This document shows positions 63,517-64,000 of a stretch of 64,000 bases of DNA, piece after piece (the stretch's first letter is position 1; each line of letters starts with the position of its first letter). Position numbers and translations under genes: made by a program. The notes below the pieces were generated by a model. The model was given only the letters and a program-made list of their open reading frames with translations. It had not been told where the DNA came from and made no database searches. This DNA comes from Sphingobacteriales bacterium (GTDB lineage Bacteria; Bacteroidota; Bacteroidia; Chitinophagales; UBA2359). The DNA is taken from contig JADJTG010000014.1 in the NCBI GenBank assembly GCA_016711285.1, forward strand, positions 443,300 through 507,299, written 5' to 3'.

Positions 63517-64000
63517 TCATTTTAAGCATCTTTTCAATACCAACACTATGTTCCAGTTGCGTGTAGAAGTAGCAACTTTTAAATGTTTTCCAAAAAAGCC
63601 CGGCGAAAAAGCGTTTTGATGACATATAGGCTGCGGGCAATACAAATAAAGCATATTTTCGGCGGCTTGCCAACAGTCGGGGAATATTTTCAAATGCACC
63701 GCACTTTGTTGTGACAGGGGTTCGCCAGAGGGCGGGCGCGAGCATTTGCTGCAAAAAAGTGGCGTGTAAATGTGTCGTTCTAAGTGAGGCTCGGCGTGGA
63801 GAGGGGATTTTTGTGTGATGATGCTTTGCCACGCGGCGGCAGTGCGCAACAAAGCGAACGCGGAAGAACCGAGTTCTTGGTGGAGCTTGTAAGCGAGCGG
63901 CTTCTAATTCGGAAACTTCTGGCGGGGCTGCGCGGAAACACCACATTTCCTTTGGATATAGGTGCGCACCTGCTCAAACCCATCGCCGCAAAAATATTTT
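63517..64000 (-). CDS. unrecognised protein, N-terminus off the window, frameshifted
   Basis: The minus-strand sense appears to be FCGDGFEQVRTYIQRKCGVS, then after a shift near 63900 YKLHQELGSSAFALLRTAAA, WQSIITQKSPLHAEPHLERH, IYTPLFCSKCSRPPSGEPLS, FPDCWQAAENMLYLYCPQPI, then a stop at 63517. There are several Cys residues in pairs that could bind metal. No family recognised. The start lies past base 64000. Confidence 0.4.

Overview
The window reads as a chromosomal segment of a Bacteroidota bacterium. The evidence is a type IX secretion sorting domain, an HU-CCDC81/SPOR protein, a bacillithiol cysteine ligase, the small ribosomal protein bTHX, ASPIC/UnbV and DUF11 surface proteins, and TAnnTTTG-type -7 promoter elements. 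The order within the phylum (Chitinophagales, Saprospirales or Cytophagales-like) cannot be settled from sequence reading alone. Many genes that should be intact are broken by single-base indels, often in homopolymers or near-identical repeats. Part of this is probably consensus error, so each frameshift is described on its own.

Layout. 0-12 kb is mostly core metabolism: a partial TcdA/ThiF protein, enoyl-CoA hydratase, DedA, tRNA-CAT, TatC, a YgiC-like glutathionylspermidine-synthase protein with a YgiB-like lipoprotein, a beta-propeller glycosidase-like protein beside WecE, and a GH31 alpha-glucosidase. A 12.2 kb cluster of seven short palindromes sits between direct repeats. 12.8-18.7 kb is one giant secreted beta-helix/DUF11 adhesin with six 441-bp units. 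19-25 kb holds an all-helical protein, a thiolase, the HU-CCDC81/SPOR protein and an outer-membrane barrel protein.

25.6-31 kb is a graveyard of polymorphic-toxin cassettes: an orphan Rhs core tip with a lipoprotein immunity candidate, three tandem paralogous immunity-like lipoproteins that each overlap a relic toxin tail, two different toxin tips behind an almost identical 121-bp arm, and decayed immunity genes. 31-34 kb holds broken toxin-antitoxin and regulator genes, bTHX and bshC. 34.0-35.6 kb is a 1.6-kb array of 21-bp units. 35.8-46.2 kb carries a T9SS cargo protein, a UDG-family protein, KdsC, rhomboid, a methionine-aminotransferase-like enzyme and a large FG-GAP/ASPIC lipoprotein.

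46.3-53.1 kb is an accessory island. It has a coiled-coil protein ending in a formylglycine-generating-enzyme/C-type-lectin-like domain, whose last codons resemble the variable region of a diversity-generating retroelement target. It also has two hicAB modules (one intact; in the other hicA has a stop codon and hicB is cut by an IS630 element), three copies of the 5' end of a HicB-like gene (one fused in frame to the tail of a deleted second lectin-like gene), and nested IS1/IS630 relics. 53-57.6 kb returns to core genes (GNAT, CcmF-like, saccharopine dehydrogenase). 57.8-59.4 kb is a second 1.6-kb array of 21-bp units. The right end has a frameshifted secreted protein, an EF-Tu-domain-like small protein, a 93-bp MITE-like element, a broken RelBE-like pair, and a heavily frameshifted HI0933-like flavoprotein.
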